Assembly: GCF_011762025.1 (NCBI RefSeq)
Contig: NZ_JAASQR010000003.1
Coordinates: 682,001 to 746,000 of the forward strand
Direction: 5' to 3'
DNA: 64,000 nucleotides
DNA from: Sphingobium vermicomposti
GTDB lineage: Bacteria; Pseudomonadota; Alphaproteobacteria; Sphingomonadales; Sphingomonadaceae
Shown here: positions 29,018-36,948 of the stretch, piece by piece
How the letters are laid out: every line of letters begins with the position of its first letter
How positions within the stretch are numbered: the stretch's first letter is position 1
Notes under the pieces: model-generated
What the model was told of the DNA's origin: nothing
Databases searched by the model: none
Seen by the model: only the letters and a program-made list of their open reading frames with translations
Program-made: the position numbers and the translations under genes

Positions 29018-29923
29018 TCAGGGATAGCTGACGGTTTTGGGCCTGCCCTGCGGGATGGGAATAAATTCCTGATCGTCGCCGGGGATCAGCGGAAAACGCA
29101 TCGCTTCCCAATCCTCCCGCGCCTGATACAGCCGGTCGACATCCGACGACACGAAATTCCACCAGACATGACGTGGCGTGCGGAATGCTTCCCCGCCGCA
29201 CAGCATCACCCGCCCGCCATCCACGCTCATCAATGTCGCGCGCGTACCGGGGCGCAGCACATAAAGCGTCTGCGGCTGAAGCATCATCCCGTCCAGCGCC
29301 GCGTCGCCGCCCGCGACATAGATCGCTCGTTCCTCTGCATCTGCGTCGATAGGCACACTGCCACCGGGCGACAGCTGAATATCGGCATAGATGGTATTCG
29401 CATAGGTCGTCACCGGCGATGTTTCGCCCCACAATGTTCCCATGATCACGCGCGCGCGAGCATTGCCACAGTCGATGATGGGCATGCCGCCTTCGCCGAC
29501 ATGTTCAAAGGCGGGCGGCATTTCCTCCAGCCCGTCGGGCAGCGCCAGCCAGGTCTGGATCGCTGACAGCTTGGATAGCTTTGCCCGTTCTCCATCGGGC
29601 GATCGTTCGGAATGGACGATGCCGCTGCCCGCCGTCATCAGGTTGACCGCGCCCGGCTCGATCAACTGCTCCGTCCCCAGGGAATCGCGGTGCACGAATG
29701 CGCCTTCGAACATGTAGGTGACCGTGGCGAGGTTGATGTGCGGATGCGGGCGCACGTCGATGCCCTGCCCCGCCCCGATCCGCGCTGGTCCGGCCTGATC
29801 AAAGAAAATGAACGGCCCCACCATGGTCCGTTCCCGCGCGGGCAGTGAACGGAAAACGCGAAAGTCGCCCAGATCATGGGTCGTGGGGGTGATCGTCTGG
29901 GTGATGATGTCGTCAGGGATCAT
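29018..29923 (-). CDS. Pirin family protein
   Basis: A 301-residue bicupin. The N-terminal cupin holds the metal site with HPHINLATVTYMF and MTAGSGIVHSE, the C-terminal domain is the pirin-specific cupin. Pirins are iron-binding proteins of varied roles, including quercetinase activity; the role here is unknown. No operon partner is evident. Confidence 0.93.
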   Translation of the reverse strand: MIPDDIITQTITPTTHDLGDFRVFRSLPARERTMVGPFIFFDQAGPARIGAGQGIDVRPHPHINLATVTYMFEGAFVHRDSLGTEQLIEPGAVNLMTAGSGIVHSERSPDGERAKLSKLSAIQTWLALPDGLEEMPPAFEHVGEGGMPIIDCGNARARVIMGTLWGETSPVTTYANTIYADIQLSPGGSVPIDADAEERAIYVAGGDAALDGMMLQPQTLYVLRPGTRATLMSVDGGRVMLCGGEAFRTPRHVWWNFVSSDVDRLYQAREDWEAMRFPLIPGDDQEFIPIPQGRPKTVSYP

Positions 29924-29982
29924 GGGGCATCCAGTTCGCTAGGGTGGCTGATGAAGGGCAGGCTGCAGACTCCAGCCGTCCC

Positions 29983-30270
29983 CTACTCTTCGCCGGGCGC
30001 GCGCGCCTTGATTGCAAGGGCATGGACCTTGTCGCGCAACAGTTCGGCCAGCGCCGCATTCACCATGCGCTGCCGCGCAACCCGATTCTGGCCGGAGAAT
30101 CGCGCCGACACGATCTCCACCGTGAAATGGCTCTCTCCCGAACCGTCATGTCCCGCGTGGCCGCGATGCCGGTCGCTATCATCGATTACGGCGAGATGTT
30201 CAGGCGACAGGGCGGCGCGCAGCCGCTCTTCAATCTCTGTGGCCACTGGGCCTTTCAGTTGCGTGCTCAT
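29983..30270 (-). CDS. bolA: BolA family protein
   Basis: A 95-residue protein starting MSTQLKGPVATEIEERL, with the BolA block GESHFTVEIVSARFSG and QRMVNAALAELL. BolA proteins act with monothiol glutaredoxins in iron-sulfur handling and can bind DNA. The start at ATG 30270 is preferred over an upstream in-frame ATG at 30300, since residues from MSTQLKG match the family. Divergent from the J-domain gene. Confidence 0.92.
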   Translation of the reverse strand: MSTQLKGPVATEIEERLRAALSPEHLAVIDDSDRHRGHAGHDGSGESHFTVEIVSARFSGQNRVARQRMVNAALAELLRDKVHALAIKARAPGEE

Positions 30271-30314
30271 CGCCCCTATATAGGGCTTTTGCTCATCCAT
30301 GCATCAGGACAATC

Positions 30315-30932
30315 GTGGCCAGCGACCCGTTTTCGAACCGACGTTTCAACCGTTTCCATGGCCGGGTGGAAAGCGACCACCCCTGCGCCGCCAAAGGCTG
30401 CGAAGAGCCGGGCGAGTTTCGCGCGCCACCGGCAGACGGGCCGGCGTCCAACCATGAAGGGCCGCGCTGGCGCTGGCTGTGCCTGGATCATGTGCGCGAA
30501 TTCAACCAGGGCTATAATTTCTTCAGCGGCATGAGCGCGGACGAAATCGCCGCCGCTCAGCGCCCCTATGCCGGATGGGATCGCGAAACCCGCGCCTTTT
30601 CATCCAACGCCGCCAGCCCGCCGCCCCGCTGGGGCGATTTTTCCGACCCGCTCGATGCCATCGGCGCGAAATTCAAGGACCGGATGGCCAAGGCCCGCGC
30701 CGATAGCCAGATGCGGCAAGACGGCAAGTTCCTGTCCAACGAGGACCGCAAGGCGATGGCAGTCATGGGATTACCCATCGACGCGGATCGTAAAGCGTTG
30801 CGGCAGCGTTATACTGAATTGCTGCGCCGCTATCATCCCGACCATAATGGCGGCGACCGTAGTCATGAAAGCGCGCTGCAAGGCGTGATCGAGGCCTATG
30901 GGCTGCTGCGCAAAGCGGTGGCCTTTGCCTGA
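30315..30932 (+). CDS. J-domain (DnaJ-like) co-chaperone with cysteine-rich N-terminus
   Basis: This 205-residue protein starts at GTG 30315, with AGGAC four bases before. The C-terminal J domain (about 148-205) has HPD in RRYHPDHNGGD. The N-terminal part has a Cys-x4-Cys pair near 22-27 and a WLCLDHV segment (Cys-x2-His), which could bind zinc. The central region is a linker. It probably stimulates an Hsp70 on a specific client. Divergence from bolA is a recurrent alphaproteobacterial arrangement, hinting at iron-sulfur or assembly functions. Confidence 0.88.
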   Translation: MASDPFSNRRFNRFHGRVESDHPCAAKGCEEPGEFRAPPADGPASNHEGPRWRWLCLDHVREFNQGYNFFSGMSADEIAAAQRPYAGWDRETRAFSSNAASPPPRWGDFSDPLDAIGAKFKDRMAKARADSQMRQDGKFLSNEDRKAMAVMGLPIDADRKALRQRYTELLRRYHPDHNGGDRSHESALQGVIEAYGLLRKAVAFA

Positions 30933-30942
30933 GCGGACGGAC

Positions 30943-31209
30943 TCAGAAAATGAACCACCCCATCAATAGGCCGCACTGAATGACGGCGATCAGTATCAAC
31001 TGCGTGGAAAAGGGTTCTTTGCGAGTCTTATGACGGAACAAGTGGCGTGCAATCAGCGCTCCAGGCGTTCCTCCGATCAACGCAAGACCAAGGAGATCAG
31101 TCTCCCTGATACGACGCCCGCCCGACCTAGCCCGCGCCTTGTCCTGGCCGAAGCAAAAGATGGTCCAGACGTTAATAGCGATCAAAGCGGCCAGCATCAT
31201 ATGCGTCAT
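30943..31209 (-). CDS. DUF1294 membrane protein
   Basis: An 88-residue protein with two or three helices. The motifs FGQDKARARSGGRRIRETDLL and HKTRKEPF match the DUF1294 family. Members are small inner-membrane proteins of unknown role, often found near cold-shock or nucleic-acid proteins. It is convergent with the J-domain gene, ten bases apart, and divergent from cobS over a 173-base gap. Confidence 0.85.
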   Translation of the reverse strand: MTHMMLAALIAINVWTIFCFGQDKARARSGGRRIRETDLLGLALIGGTPGALIARHLFRHKTRKEPFSTQLILIAVIQCGLLMGWFIF

Positions 31210-31382
31210 CGCAACGACTTAGCCTTTCTTGCGTTAACAAACGCCTGAAAAATCCGCCCCCATTTCACGGACCACTTCACGTCAGGCCCGCTTGATCGCT
31301 GCATGACGAAGCCCCACTCTATCGACACGCCCTTCCCCGATCGGTTAGGGGCTGGAAAGATCATTCAGAAAGACCTGCGCGC

Positions 31383-32390
31383 ATGACCGACATTTCGAAC
31401 GTCCAGCCCGATACCCGATCCGAAACGCTGCTGGCCGCGCCCGACCGGGAAGTGGACGCGCGGGAAGTGTTCGGTGTCGATGTCGACCTGAAAATCCCGG
31501 CTTTTTCCGAAGCGGACGAGCGGGTGCCTGACCTTGACCCCGCTTATGTGTTCGATCCCGACACGACGCTGGCGATCCTGGCCGGGTTCGCATTCAATCG
31601 CCGCGTCATGGTCCAGGGTTACCACGGCACCGGCAAGTCGAGCCATATCGAACAGATCGCCGCCCGCCTGCGCTGGCCGTGCATCCGCATCAACCTGGAC
31701 GCGCATATCAGCCGTATCGACCTGGTCGGGCGCGACGCCATCGTCCTGCGCGATGGACAGCAGGTCACGGAATTCCGTGAAGGGCTGCTCCCCTGGTCGT
31801 TGCAACGGCCGGTGGCGCTGGTCTTCGACGAATATGATGCGGGCCGCCCTGACGTCATGTTCGTGATCCAGCGCGTCCTGGAAGCCGACGGCAAGATGAC
31901 GTTGCTCGACCAGAACCGCGTGATTCGCCCGAACCCCTGGTTCCGCCTGTTCGCCACGGCCAATACCGTGGGCCTGGGCGATACGACGGGGCTTTATCAC
32001 GGCACGCAGCAGATCAACCAGGGCCAGATGGACCGCTGGAATCTGGTGGTGACGCTCAACTACCTGCCCGCCGCGACCGAAGCGCAGATCGTCCTCGCCA
32101 AGTCAGGCGAATATGATCACGAAGGCGGTCGGAAAGAAGTCGAGAATATGATCAAGGTGGCGGAACTCACCCGCCAGGGCTTCATCAACGGCGATATTTC
32201 GACCGTGATGAGCCCGCGCACCGTGATCAGCTGGGCGCAGAACGCCCTCATCTTCAAGAATGTCGGGTTCGCCTTTCGCCTGAGCTTCATCAACAAATGC
32301 GATGAGGCGGAACGACCGCTGGTGGCGGAATATTATCAGCGGGTGTTCGGCAAGGACCTGCCGGAGAGCGTGGCGCACCGGGTAGCCTGA
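31383..32390 (+). CDS. cobS: Aerobic cobaltochelatase subunit CobS (AAA+ ATPase)
   Basis: A 335-residue AAA+ ATPase with Walker [10 protein letters not shown] (79-87) and Walker [12 protein letters not shown]. CobS and CobT form the motor that inserts cobalt into hydrogenobyrinic acid a,c-diamide with CobN. CobT follows four bases later. No cobN or other cobalamin gene is in this window, so the pair may serve a distant pathway or another chelation role. Confidence 0.95.
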   Translation: MTDISNVQPDTRSETLLAAPDREVDAREVFGVDVDLKIPAFSEADERVPDLDPAYVFDPDTTLAILAGFAFNRRVMVQGYHGTGKSSHIEQIAARLRWPCIRINLDAHISRIDLVGRDAIVLRDGQQVTEFREGLLPWSLQRPVALVFDEYDAGRPDVMFVIQRVLEADGKMTLLDQNRVIRPNPWFRLFATANTVGLGDTTGLYHGTQQINQGQMDRWNLVVTLNYLPAATEAQIVLAKSGEYDHEGGRKEVENMIKVAELTRQGFINGDISTVMSPRTVISWAQNALIFKNVGFAFRLSFINKCDEAERPLVAEYYQRVFGKDLPESVAHRVA

Positions 32391-32394
32391 CGCC

Positions 32395-34221
32395 ATGGCT
32401 GAGCGATCGCCCCTGGACGCATTCAAGGACGTGCTGTCCGGCGCGGCGCGGTCGATCGCGCGCGATGCGGAGGTGGAGGTGGGCTTCACCGCCGACGCGC
32501 CGCATATGGCGGGCAAGGCGATCAAGGTGCCGACGCCCGCCCGCACCCTGCCCGCCGATCAGGTGGCGCTGGCGCGCGGCTTTGCCGATGCGAATGCCCT
32601 GCGGCTACGCCATCACAACAGCCGCCTGCACGCCCACGCCGCTCCGACCGATGCGACCGCGCGGGCTGTCTATGACGCGGTGGAGCAGGCGCGGGTAGAG
32701 GCGATCGGGTCGCGCGCCATGGAAGGGGTGCGTGCGAACCTGAACCATGCGCTGGACCTCAAGCTGAAGTCCGACCCGTTGCGCCGGGCGCGTTCGGCAG
32801 ATGAAGTGCCGCTGTCCACCGCTGTTGCGCTCAAGGTCCGCGAGCGGTTGACCGGTCAACCGATGCCCAAGGACGCCATCACGGGCATGGCGCTGGTCGA
32901 CCAGTGGATCGAGGACAATGCGGGCAGCGATCTGGATGCGCTGGGACTGGCGATCGATGACCAGCGCGCTTTTCAAAAGCTGGCGCAGGCCATGCTGGAA
33001 CATCTGCATCTGGTCGAAGCCGACACGCCCCCTGAAACCGACGATTCGGAACCTGACGACCAGGGCGAAGACGAAGAGGAGCAGCAGGAAGAGGGCGATT
33101 CTGGCGAGGATCAGGCTGGCGACAGCGACATGAACGCCGAAGCCCGCGCCGACGACACGGGCGGCGACACGGAAGAAGGCGACAGCGAGTATAGCGACGA
33201 TTTCGACGCCGACAGCGATGCAGGCGCCGACGATATGGGCGAAGAAGGCATGATGCCGGTTCGCCCCAACCGACCGCTGTCCGACCTGCCGCCCGGTTTC
33301 GACTATAAGCCCTACACCCAGCTGCACGATGAGGTCGTGACCGCCGAGGACCTGTGCGACGAGGACGAACTGTTGCGGCTGCGCGGGTTTCTGGACCAGC
33401 AGCTCACCAGCCTGCAAGGCGCTGTCACCAAACTTGCCAACCGTTTGCAGCGACGGTTGATGGCGCAGCAGTCGCGGTCGTGGGATTTTGACCAGGAAGA
33501 AGGGCTGCTGGACGCGGCGCGACTGGCCCGCATCGTCATCGATCCCACGCGATCGCTGTCCTACAAGATCGAACGCGACACCGAATTTCGCGATACGGTG
33601 GTGACGCTGTTGATCGACAATAGCGGTTCCATGCGCGGACGGCCGATCAGCATCGCCGCGATCAGCGCGGACATCATGGCGCGCACGCTGGAACGATGCG
33701 GCGTCAAGACAGAGATATTGGGCTTTACCACCCGCGCGTGGAAGGGCGGGCAGAGCCGGGAAGACTGGCTGGCGGCAGGACGGCCGCCCTTGCCGGGGCG
33801 GCTCAACGATCTGCGTCACATCATCTACAAGAAGGCCGACGAGCCATGGCGGCGGGCGCGCAAGAATCTGGGCCTGATGATGCGCGAGGGGCTGCTGAAG
33901 GAGAATATCGACGGCGAGGCACTGCTATGGGCGCATAGCCGCCTGATCGCGCGGCATGAGGAACGCCGCATCCTGATGGTGATTTCCGATGGCGCGCCGG
34001 TCGATGATTCCACCCTGTCGGTGAATAGCGGCACCTATCTGGAGCGGCACCTGCGCCAGGTGATCGAATGGATCGAGGCGCGGTCGCCGGTCCAGCTGGT
34101 GGCGATTGGCATCGGCCATGACGTTACCCGCTATTATCGCCGCGCCGTCACCATCATGGATGCCGAACAATTGGGCGGCACGATGGTGGAACAGCTTGCC
34201 GGGTTGTTCGACGAGGATTGA
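32395..34221 (+). CDS. cobT: Aerobic cobaltochelatase subunit CobT
   Basis: The 608 residues have an N-terminal CobT domain (about 1-200), a long acidic Glu/Asp-rich stretch (about 203-285) and a C-terminal von Willebrand A domain with MIDAS DNSGS at 408-412. The acidic stretch is common in the family and probably binds metal or the partner ATPase. Coupled to cobS; the GreA/B-like gene follows 47 bases later on the same strand. Confidence 0.95.
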   Translation: MAERSPLDAFKDVLSGAARSIARDAEVEVGFTADAPHMAGKAIKVPTPARTLPADQVALARGFADANALRLRHHNSRLHAHAAPTDATARAVYDAVEQARVEAIGSRAMEGVRANLNHALDLKLKSDPLRRARSADEVPLSTAVALKVRERLTGQPMPKDAITGMALVDQWIEDNAGSDLDALGLAIDDQRAFQKLAQAMLEHLHLVEADTPPETDDSEPDDQGEDEEEQQEEGDSGEDQAGDSDMNAEARADDTGGDTEEGDSEYSDDFDADSDAGADDMGEEGMMPVRPNRPLSDLPPGFDYKPYTQLHDEVVTAEDLCDEDELLRLRGFLDQQLTSLQGAVTKLANRLQRRLMAQQSRSWDFDQEEGLLDAARLARIVIDPTRSLSYKIERDTEFRDTVVTLLIDNSGSMRGRPISIAAISADIMARTLERCGVKTEILGFTTRAWKGGQSREDWLAAGRPPLPGRLNDLRHIIYKKADEPWRRARKNLGLMMREGLLKENIDGEALLWAHSRLIARHEERRILMVISDGAPVDDSTLSVNSGTYLERHLRQVIEWIEARSPVQLVAIGIGHDVTRYYRRAVTIMDAEQLGGTMVEQLAGLFDED

Positions 34222-34268
34222 AAGCCGGTCCGGCGCTTCCGATCTCAGCAGTTTGTCAGGAGAGTGCC

Positions 34269-34739
34269 ATGAGCGTCGCCTTTCGTCGCGAAAGCGATGA
34301 GGAACATCTGGAACCCAAGTTCGAGATTCCGATTCCGCCCGGTCCCAATTGGGTGACGGCGCGCGGACTGCGACTGACGCGCGAGAAGGTCGAGGCGCTG
34401 GAGGCGGTCGCGACGACGGACATGGCCGAAGACGATGTGAAGAAGCTGAAGCGCGACCTGCGCTATTGGCGCACCCGGCTGGCGACTGCGCAATTGCAGC
34501 CGGTGCCGAATGCGGAGGCCGTGACATTCGGGACGCGCGTGACCTATCGGCTCAATGGCGGGACGAAGACGGTCACCATCGTGGGCGATGACGAAGCCGA
34601 TCCCAATGACGGGCGGATCAGTTTTTCCTCGCCGCTTGCCCGCGCGATGATCGATGCGGAAGTGGGCGAACAGCTGGATTTCGGGAGCAACGGTCAGTCA
34701 GTAGAGATTCTGGCGATCAGCCCTATCGAAGAGGGCTGA
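34269..34739 (+). CDS. GreA/GreB-like transcription elongation factor, short coiled coil
   Basis: 156 residues. The C-terminal FKBP-like GreA/B domain (about 82-156) has VTFGTRVTYRLNG and ISFSSPLARAMIDAEVG. The N-terminal helical part is shorter than in GreA and its tip reads TDMAEDD instead of GDLSENAEY. It may contact RNA polymerase without canonical cleavage activity, like Rnk or Gfh factors. The start at 34269 has AGGAGA upstream. It follows cobT on the same strand. Confidence 0.8.
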   Translation: MSVAFRRESDEEHLEPKFEIPIPPGPNWVTARGLRLTREKVEALEAVATTDMAEDDVKKLKRDLRYWRTRLATAQLQPVPNAEAVTFGTRVTYRLNGGTKTVTIVGDDEADPNDGRISFSSPLARAMIDAEVGEQLDFGSNGQSVEILAISPIEEG

Positions 34740-34820
34740 CCCGCCAGTGAGGACGCAGGGGCCGCGGAGAGGAACCTCTGCATGCATGCCCTGCGCCTGG
34801 GAGCGAATTAGGCTTGGCGA

Positions 34821-35312
34821 TCAGCCGTTGCGCCCTGCTTCGAACAGGAACCATGCGCGTTCTTCGGCCTGATCGGTCCAATCGTCGACAATGCCTTCGG
34901 TCGCGTTGTCGCCAGCGTCGGTGGCGGCAGTCTTGGCGGCGCGGAGCGATTCCACGAGCCGCAGATTATCTTCGCGCAATTCGTTCAACATATCGGCAGC
35001 GCTGACATATTCGGCGTCATTGTCCTTGATCGATTGATGGCGGGAAATGTCGCCAATCGACCGCAGCGTCGTATTGCCGGTCTTGCGCACGCGTTCGGCG
35101 ATGGCGTCAGTGGTCGCCAATATCTGCGTCGCCTGCTCATCAAACATCAGGTGATAGTCGCGGAAATGCGGGCCAGAGACGTGCCAATGGAAATTCTTGG
35201 TCTTGAAATACAGGGCGTAGCTGTCGGCCAGTACGCCGTTCAGCGCTTCGGCCACCGATTTGGTGGCGTTGCTGCGCAGGTCGGTCGGCGTCTTGAGATT
35301 AGGGGCGGTCAT
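34821..35312 (-). CDS. dps: DNA starvation/stationary-phase protection protein Dps
   Basis: The 163-residue ferritin-like mini-ferritin has the ferroxidase segment NFHWHVSGPHFRDYHLMFDEQ in its second helix and a DAIAERVR helix. Dps oxidises iron with peroxide and protects DNA. Start ATG 35312 follows CAGGAG. A longer frame to 35423 adds non-family sequence. Confidence 0.94.
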   Translation of the reverse strand: MTAPNLKTPTDLRSNATKSVAEALNGVLADSYALYFKTKNFHWHVSGPHFRDYHLMFDEQATQILATTDAIAERVRKTGNTTLRSIGDISRHQSIKDNDAEYVSAADMLNELREDNLRLVESLRAAKTAATDAGDNATEGIVDDWTDQAEERAWFLFEAGRNG

Positions 35313-35345
35313 GCGTTGCTCCTGTGTCCAGCGAATGATTTCGGG

Positions 35346-35378
35346 AGTATAATGATCTGATCGCCAAAAAGTATCATG
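35346..35378 (-). promoter_or_regulatory. Possible dps promoter
   Basis: On the minus strand TATACT (plus strand 35346-35351) is a good -10 element, 34 bases upstream of the dps ATG. The -35 region, about 17 bases upstream near the T-run GATACTTTTTGG, is poor. No clear OxyR or Fur operator was recognised. Confidence 0.35.
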
Positions 35379-35446
35379 ACAGGACGCAAATTTCCCGGTG
35401 AATTCCTCGCTCAGTCTGATCAAGCGGGTCGATCAGCCCGCGTCGA

Positions 35447-36016
35447 TCAGCCCACTAGCCCCAGCGCCACGACGGCGCTGCCCAGCCCGATGACCACCAT
35501 GGTCAGCGCGCCCGTCAGCCGGATCGCCCGTAGCGGGACATGCTGTGCCAGTCGTTCGCGCAGCAGCACGGCGGGTATTATCGCCGCCATCATTCCCAAT
35601 GCGCCGCCCAAGGCGGCCATCGCGGGATCGGCAGTCCGGGTTGCTATGCCCAGGATCAGAAATTGCTGACCATCGCCAAAGCCAAGGATGAACAGGCCCA
35701 GCGCCGACGTCAGAAAGGGACCTGTCGGCCAGGTCGTCAACGGGTCGGGCGGCTTGACTGGCCACAGCATCCCGCCGCCCAGCATCAGCACCGCCAGCGC
35801 CAGGAACAGCAGGCGCGCCTGCGATCCCAGCATGGGACCAATGAAAGCCCCGGCAATTGCGGCAAGTATGGCGTTGGCGATGACCGCTACGGCGGCGCCA
35901 GCAATAACGGCGCGATTATTGTGGAAGCGCGCGCCGAGCGCCAACGCCAGAAGCTGACTTTTATCGCCTATGCCGCCCAGCAAACATCCCATCAGTGCCG
36001 TCAGCAGTGCATCCAT
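35447..36016 (-). CDS. UPF0016/Gdt1 (TMEM165)-like membrane protein, degenerate motifs
   Basis: A 189-residue protein with about six membrane helices in two halves. Normal Gdt1 transporters carry ExGDK[TS] in both halves. Here the first reads GGIGDKSQ (about 14-21) and the second GFGDGQQF (about 113-120), so the acidic residue is missing in both and the lysine in the second. It may be a diverged manganese/calcium exporter or have a new function. A small helical protein lies 15 bases upstream on the same strand. Confidence 0.75.
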   Translation of the reverse strand: MDALLTALMGCLLGGIGDKSQLLALALGARFHNNRAVIAGAAVAVIANAILAAIAGAFIGPMLGSQARLLFLALAVLMLGGGMLWPVKPPDPLTTWPTGPFLTSALGLFILGFGDGQQFLILGIATRTADPAMAALGGALGMMAAIIPAVLLRERLAQHVPLRAIRLTGALTMVVIGLGSAVVALGLVG

Positions 36017-36031
36017 GGGGGCGGGCGGGCT

Positions 36032-36364
36032 TTAGAGCGAGATGGAAGGGCGCGCGGAAACCATCGGCTTCGTCGCAATGGAAAGGGGAATGATGTCGGC
36101 CCTGGGCATTTGCGCCGCGATCGCATCCCGAATAAGGTCGAGATAGGAGAGCACCACTGGCCCCATGCCCTGCAGCGACAATGCCGATTCCAGCGTGCAG
36201 GCCAGGCTTTCGACGCTGTCGATATGATAGGCGCGGGACAGGTGACGGACCTGATCAAGCTCATCACGCAAGCGCGACACGCTCAAATGGCCGCGCTCGT
36301 CGGCGAGGCCGTCGACCCGTTCAAGCAGATTTGCCAGAATGGCCATCATCGGATCATGTCGCAT
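36032..36364 (-). CDS. Hypothetical helical protein, 110 residues
   Basis: No family recognised. The sequence is mostly amphipathic helix (LERVDGLADERGHLSVSRLRDELDQ and LESALSLQGMG), with no membrane segment or signal peptide. It ends 15 bases before the Gdt1-like gene on the same strand, so co-expression is likely. In-frame ATGs at 36364 and 36349 both fit. Confidence 0.55.
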   Translation of the reverse strand: MRHDPMMAILANLLERVDGLADERGHLSVSRLRDELDQVRHLSRAYHIDSVESLACTLESALSLQGMGPVVLSYLDLIRDAIAAQMPRADIIPLSIATKPMVSARPSISL

Positions 36365-36576
36365 GGAGAATTCTCCCCCGTCTTTGGCTTAAGCCCGCAC
36401 TATGCATGCAGGAAGTTAAGGCCGTGTAAAGCGTAACGCGCGGTGCCCCGGTGGGTTGCTTCGCCTTGACATCGATCCGAATCTCCCTCATGGGCGGCTG
36501 CTGAAACAGGGCGGCCTTTTTCGGAAGATTGGGGCCGCTTTTCTTTTCACGATATTACGACCAGGAACACAGGGCC

Positions 36577-36744
36577 ATGGCCAAGCCAGCAACCGTCAAG
36601 ATTCGCCTCGTCAGCTCGGCTGACACCGGATTCTTCTACGTTACGAAGAAGAACCCGCGCACGAAGACCGAGAAGCTGAGCTTCCGCAAATATGACCCGG
36701 TCGTGCGCAAGCATGTCGAGTTCAAGGAAGCCAAGATCAAGTGA
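36577..36744 (+). CDS. rpmG: 50S ribosomal protein L33
   Basis: A 55-residue protein beginning [18 protein letters not shown], with [15 protein letters not shown] and [17 protein letters not shown], the non-zinc L33 type (no CxxC pair). Start ATG 36577 has AGGAACACAG upstream; a longer frame from 36529 adds non-family residues. A strong terminator follows 45 bases later. Confidence 0.96.
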   Translation: MAKPATVKIRLVSSADTGFFYVTKKNPRTKTEKLSFRKYDPVVRKHVEFKEAKIK

Positions 36745-36788
36745 TCTGCGGGCGGCGTTAAGCCGTCCCGGTTCCATTTGGATGCTTC

Positions 36789-36830
36789 AAGGAAAGGCCC
36801 GTCCCTGTGAGGGAACGGGCCTTTCCTTGT
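36789..36830 (+). terminator. Intrinsic terminator after rpmG
   Basis: A 14-base perfect stem (AAGGAAAGGCCCGT at 36789-36802 with ACGGGCCTTTCCTT at 36815-36828) encloses a 12-base loop. Its loop CCCTGTGAGGGA can itself pair. Short T-run (TTCCTTGTTG) follows. Confidence 0.85.
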
Positions 36831-36948
36831 TGCTGCCTGAAATCGATAACGGGCAGTGCCCCCTCCCCTTTCCGCGCTGTCGGGAAGCATCATGCGATGC
36901 TTCCCGAATTGGTCCGCGGCGAACGGGAAGGTTGTGCCGTCGCGTTCG

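Noticed and set aside
34754-34795. Hairpin CGCAGGG/CCCTGCG between the GreA/B-like gene and dps as a terminator
   Set aside because: Stem of seven pairs with long loop and no T-run; too weak to call.
36365-36576. CtrA-type sites or a promoter before rpmG
   Set aside because: TTGACA at 36466-36471 has no -10 at proper distance and the TTAA words are too far apart for a CtrA box.
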